Assembly: GCA_007128275.1 (NCBI GenBank)
Contig: SKXR01000134.1
Coordinates: 1 to 35,234, forward strand
Origin: Kiritimatiellia bacterium
GTDB taxonomy: Bacteria; Verrucomicrobiota; Kiritimatiellia; SLAD01
Direction: 5' to 3'
Length of the DNA: 35,234 nt
Shown: piece after piece, positions 32,502 through 35,234 of the stretch
Numbering within the stretch: position 1 is the first letter of the stretch
Layout of the letters: every line of letters begins with the position of its first letter
Notes under the pieces: model-generated
What the model was told of the DNA's origin: nothing
What the model saw: only the letters and a program-made list of their open reading frames with translations
Databases searched by the model: none
Position numbers and translations under genes: made by a program

Positions 32502-35234
32502 CTATTCCTTCTGCGGCGCGGCAGACGCTTGGCGGGCCGGTTGCGCGAAGACATCCGGTTCCACCTGTATACGAGCGTCCACGATACGGCATCCCTTGCC
32601 CGGTTCCAAGGCAAAGATGGGATTGAGGTCGAGCTCCAAGATCTCCGGCACATCTTCGACGAGCAGGGAGATCCGAAGCAGGATCTCCTTGATGGCATCG
32701 ATGTCCGCGGGAAGGTGGCCCCGGTAGCCCTCGAGCAGGCGATGTCCGCGAATTTCCCGGATCATGTTGTCCACGTCCTGATCCGTCAACGGAGTCACCC
32801 GGAAACAGATGTCGGCCAAGATCTCGACGTGCACGCCGCCCAATCCGAAAGCGACCAGTGGCCCGAATACCGGGTCGTTGGTCACACCGACCATGACCTC
32901 CACGCCTCCGGAAACCATGGGCTGAACGAGAACACCTTCCATCGCGTCCAGTTGATCGATTTCCACCAGCTTTCTCTGAATCTCCTCAAACGCGTTGCTC
33001 ACCGCGTCGCTGTTTTTCAGTCCCAGATACACGGCGCCCATGTCTGACTTATGGACGATGGTGAGGGAGGCGAGTTTCACCGCCACGGGATAGCCGATCT
33101 GGTCCGCGAGGGCAACGGCCTCTTTCGCGCTCTTTGCCACGCCCCCGTCCCCGACAGGCAGCTTGTAGGCTTGCAGTACGTTGCGCGTTTCCTCGGTGGA
33201 CAACCAACCGGCGCCGCGGTCCGCCAGCGCTTTCTGGCAGATGGCGCGCGCCTGATTAGGGTCGATGTCCGTGAACTCGGGGATCATGCCCGGGGGCTCG
33301 CGCAACCAGGCGGCATAGTTCGCCACTTTGCTCATCACTCGCGCCGCCGATTCCGGAAAGGCATAGACCGGTATGGCTTCCCCTTCGCTGACACGTAAAG
33401 GATCATGAGTACCTTCCTCGACCATCAGACATGCAAGTACCGTCTTGTTTTCGGCGCCCTGTGCTCGCGCGGATCTCACGCCTTCCTCGATGGCGGCGTC
33501 AATGGCCGTGTTCTTGGCCGTGCCGACGGGAATATAGATAACGATCACCATGTCCACGTCGTCATCGAGCAGAACCGCTTCCACCGTCTTGCGAAAATGC
33601 TCGGGCGGGGCGGAGGCGATCATGTCGACCGGATTGCCGACGGCCGCCGCCGTGGGGAGAAATTCCTTGAGATAGGTTTGAATCTTTTCGTTCAGCTCCG
33701 GTACCAGCAACCCGTTGGCTTCGCAGGTATCCGAGCAGAGAATACCGGGTCCCCCGGCATTGGTGACCACCCCGACGCGGTTGCCGGCGGGTAACGGTTG
33801 ACTGGAGAGTGCCGCAGCCAAATCGAACATTTCTTCCAGCGTATCGCAGCGCAGCACGCCTGTCTGCTGGAAGAGCGCTTCCACCGGCGTATCTGCGGCG
33901 GCGAGGGCCGCCGTGTGCGAACCCGCGGCCCGGCGCCCGGCGGTGGTGCGGCCGCCCTTCACGCAAACAATGGGCTTGCTCCGACTCACGCGGCGCGCAA
34001 TACGCGCGAAGCGACGCGGGTTCTTGATGGATTCCATGTAGAGCAAAATCACGTTGGTTTTGTCGTCGCCTTCCCAGTATTGGAGTAAGTCGTTGCCGGA
34101 CACGTCTGCCTTGTTTCCAATGCTGACGAAGGTGGACAGGCCAAGTTTGAGTCGCTTCGCCAACGCGAGGATAGCCAGTCCCAGAGCGCCGCTTTGCGAA
34201 GACATACCGACGGTGCCGTGCGGCGGGAACACGGGGGAGAACGACGCGTTGAGCAAGACTTCGGGGTCGGAATTGAGCAATCCCAGGCAGTTCGGGCCGA
34301 CGATGCGCATACCATACCCGCGCGCCTTGTCCACCAACGCTTCTTGGAGCAGTCGCCCCTCCTCATTGGTTTCCGCAAAACCGGCCGAGATCACGATCAG
34401 CGCGCGAACGCCGAGCGCGGCGCAATCATCGACCGCAGACATTACCGCGTCGCGGGGAACAACGATGACGGCCAGATCGACGGCTTCCGGAAGATCCCGA
34501 ACGGACGCATAAGCGCGCATCGAGCAAATGACCTTGGCCTTCGGGTTTACCGGATAGATGCAGCCCTGAAAACGGTTCAGGACCAGGCCTTCCATAATGC
34601 GATAGCCGATGGACGTCGGGTTTCGGGATGCACCGACGACCGCCACCGATTGCGGTTTGAAGAAGGGCCGAATCGAGGCCGCCGTAAAGAGGCGGTCGCG
34701 CATTTCCGTACGGGCTACGCTGTCGGCGCCGGGCAACACCGAGAATTGAACCGTGACAAATCCGTCGTTGTATTGCTCGGTCACCGGAAAACCGGAATGC
34801 CGGAAGACTTCCAGCATGGCCTTGTTCCCCGTATGTGTGATCGCCTTGAACTCCGTGAAGCCGTGTTGAATAGCCAGCAGCGCGAGCCGTTCCAGCAGCA
34901 GGGTTCCCAGTCCTTTGCCTTGAAAAGCGTCCTCCACGGTCACGGCAACCTCCGCAGTCACTTCATCGGACGCAAAGTAGGAACCCGCAGCGATAATGCG
35001 TTGTTCGCCTTCAGCGAATCGGTTCACAATCATGGTCAACACCTTTTTGGGGTCGGTATCGTCGCACATTTGTTCGATCGCCGATTCGCCGGGTTTGCTG
35101 TCCGTAAAGAAACGGTTGCGTCTCGATTCGGGGGAGAGCCGTTTAAAGAAGGCCGCCAGGGACGGGCCGTCTTCCGGTGTCGCCACGTGGACGGTGGCCG
35201 TGGTGCCGTCTCGGAGGATCAAACGACCTCGTTC
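32502..35234 (-). CDS. GNAT acetyltransferase fused to NDP-forming acyl-CoA synthetase (partial at window edge)
   Basis: At least 906 residues, with the frame open through the right edge, so the true start lies outside (a TTG at 35222 is internal or alternative). Domain order: GNAT acetyltransferase (about 10-165, with QGKGLGTLLLE as the acetyl-CoA loop), CoA-binding domain (SVAVVGASRNPTSIGYR), succinyl-CoA-synthetase-like flavodoxin domains (GPNCLGLLN, then GSHTAALAAADTP) and a C-terminal ATP-grasp domain (about 670-895). The order is reversed relative to Salmonella Pat and matches the actinobacterial-type protein acetyltransferases. The histidine in GSHTAAL fits the phosphohistidine of active ADP-forming synthetases. 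It may acetylate lysines of metabolic enzymes, make acyl-CoA, or both. Confidence 0.88.
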   Translation of the reverse strand, partial: ERGRLILRDGTTATVHVATPEDGPSLAAFFKRLSPESRRNRFFTDSKPGESAIEQMCDDTDPKKVLTMIVNRFAEGEQRIIAAGSYFASDEVTAEVAVTVEDAFQGKGLGTLLLERLALLAIQHGFTEFKAITHTGNKAMLEVFRHSGFPVTEQYNDGFVTVQFSVLPGADSVARTEMRDRLFTAASIRPFFKPQSVAVVGASRNPTSIGYRIMEGLVLNRFQGCIYPVNPKAKVICSMRAYASVRDLPEAVDLAVIVVPRDAVMSAVDDCAALGVRALIVISAGFAETNEEGRLLQEALVDKARGYGMRIVGPNCLGLLNSDPEVLLNASFSPVFPPHGTVGMSSQSGALGLAILALAKRLKLGLSTFVSIGNKADVSGNDLLQYWEGDDKTNVILLYMESIKNPRRFARIARRVSRSKPIVCVKGGRTTAGRRAAGSHTAALAAADTPVEALFQQTGVLRCDTLEEMFDLAAALSSQPLPAGNRVGVVTNAGGPGILCSDTCEANGLLVPELNEKIQTYLKEFLPTAAAVGNPVDMIASAPPEHFRKTVEAVLLDDDVDMVIVIYIPVGTAKNTAIDAAIEEGVRSARAQGAENKTVLACLMVEEGTHDPLRVSEGEAIPVYAFPESAARVMSKVANYAAWLREPPGMIPEFTDIDPNQARAICQKALADRGAGWLSTEETRNVLQAYKLPVGDGGVAKSAKEAVALADQIGYPVAVKLASLTIVHKSDMGAVYLGLKNSDAVSNAFEEIQRKLVEIDQLDAMEGVLVQPMVSGGVEVMVGVTNDPVFGPLVAFGLGGVHVEILADICFRVTPLTDQDVDNMIREIRGHRLLEGYRGHLPADIDAIKEILLRISLLVEDVPEILELDLNPIFALEPGKGCRIVDARIQVEPDVFAQPARQASAAPQKE

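Overview
The window is moderately GC-rich bacterial DNA with a tRNA-Pro gene, two flanking housekeeping-type genes at the right end and, between them, about 30 kb of almost unbroken surface-glycan biosynthesis genes. No ribosomal or marker protein is present, so the phylum cannot be fixed. The combination of Gfo/Idh/MocA oxidoreductases, a secreted LamG protein, YfhO/GT39-type membrane glycosyltransferases, a UDP-glucose dehydrogenase of the eukaryote-like type and heptad-type intergenic repeats suggests an environmental PVC-like or related lineage. That is inference only.

Layout. A tRNA-Pro(CGG) lies on the minus strand at 103-179. From 423 to 15849 fifteen genes run on the plus strand, many with 4-8 base stop/start overlaps: an M20 metallopeptidase, a GT-C membrane glycosyltransferase, an Alg5-like GT2, UDP-glucose dehydrogenase, a GmhA-like isomerase, a transaldolase, an HddA-like kinase, two tandem NAD-dependent epimerases, a dehydrogenase-family protein without the catalytic cysteine, a Gfo/Idh/MocA oxidoreductase, an RMD-like reductase, an HddC-like nucleotidyltransferase, a GmhB-like phosphatase and a GtrB-like GT2. 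Three minus-strand genes follow (15873-19468: GT4 glycosyltransferase, LamG protein, second Gfo/Idh/MocA). A second plus-strand block (19599-26067) holds a GT-A-like protein, an FkbM methyltransferase, a GT39-like GT-C, a Wzx-type flippase and a UDP-HexNAc-type dehydrogenase. A minus-strand methyltransferase (26186-26860), a YfhO-like GT-C (27197-29695) and a GT2 (29692-30684) complete the glycan region. The right end (30692-35234, minus strand) is a NapA/CPA2-like antiporter and a GNAT-acyl-CoA-synthetase (NDP-forming) fusion cut by the window edge.

How it works together. The four steps from sedoheptulose 7-phosphate to GDP-D-glycero-alpha-D-manno-heptose each have a candidate (GmhA-, HddA-, GmhB- and HddC-like), with a transaldolase, the enzyme class that makes sedoheptulose 7-phosphate, set between the isomerase and the kinase. 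UDP-glucuronate and a UDP-HexNAc-uronate can be made by the two dehydrogenases with intact cysteines. Several SDR and Gfo/Idh enzymes could modify these sugars, soluble and lipid-linked glycosyltransferases assemble them, and the flippase would export the lipid-linked product. No recognisable Wzy polymerase, O-antigen ligase or Wza/Wzc export machinery is present. The points most worth following are the cysteine-less dehydrogenase paralogue, the heptose pathway with its built-in transaldolase, and the period-7 and period-8 intergenic repeats.
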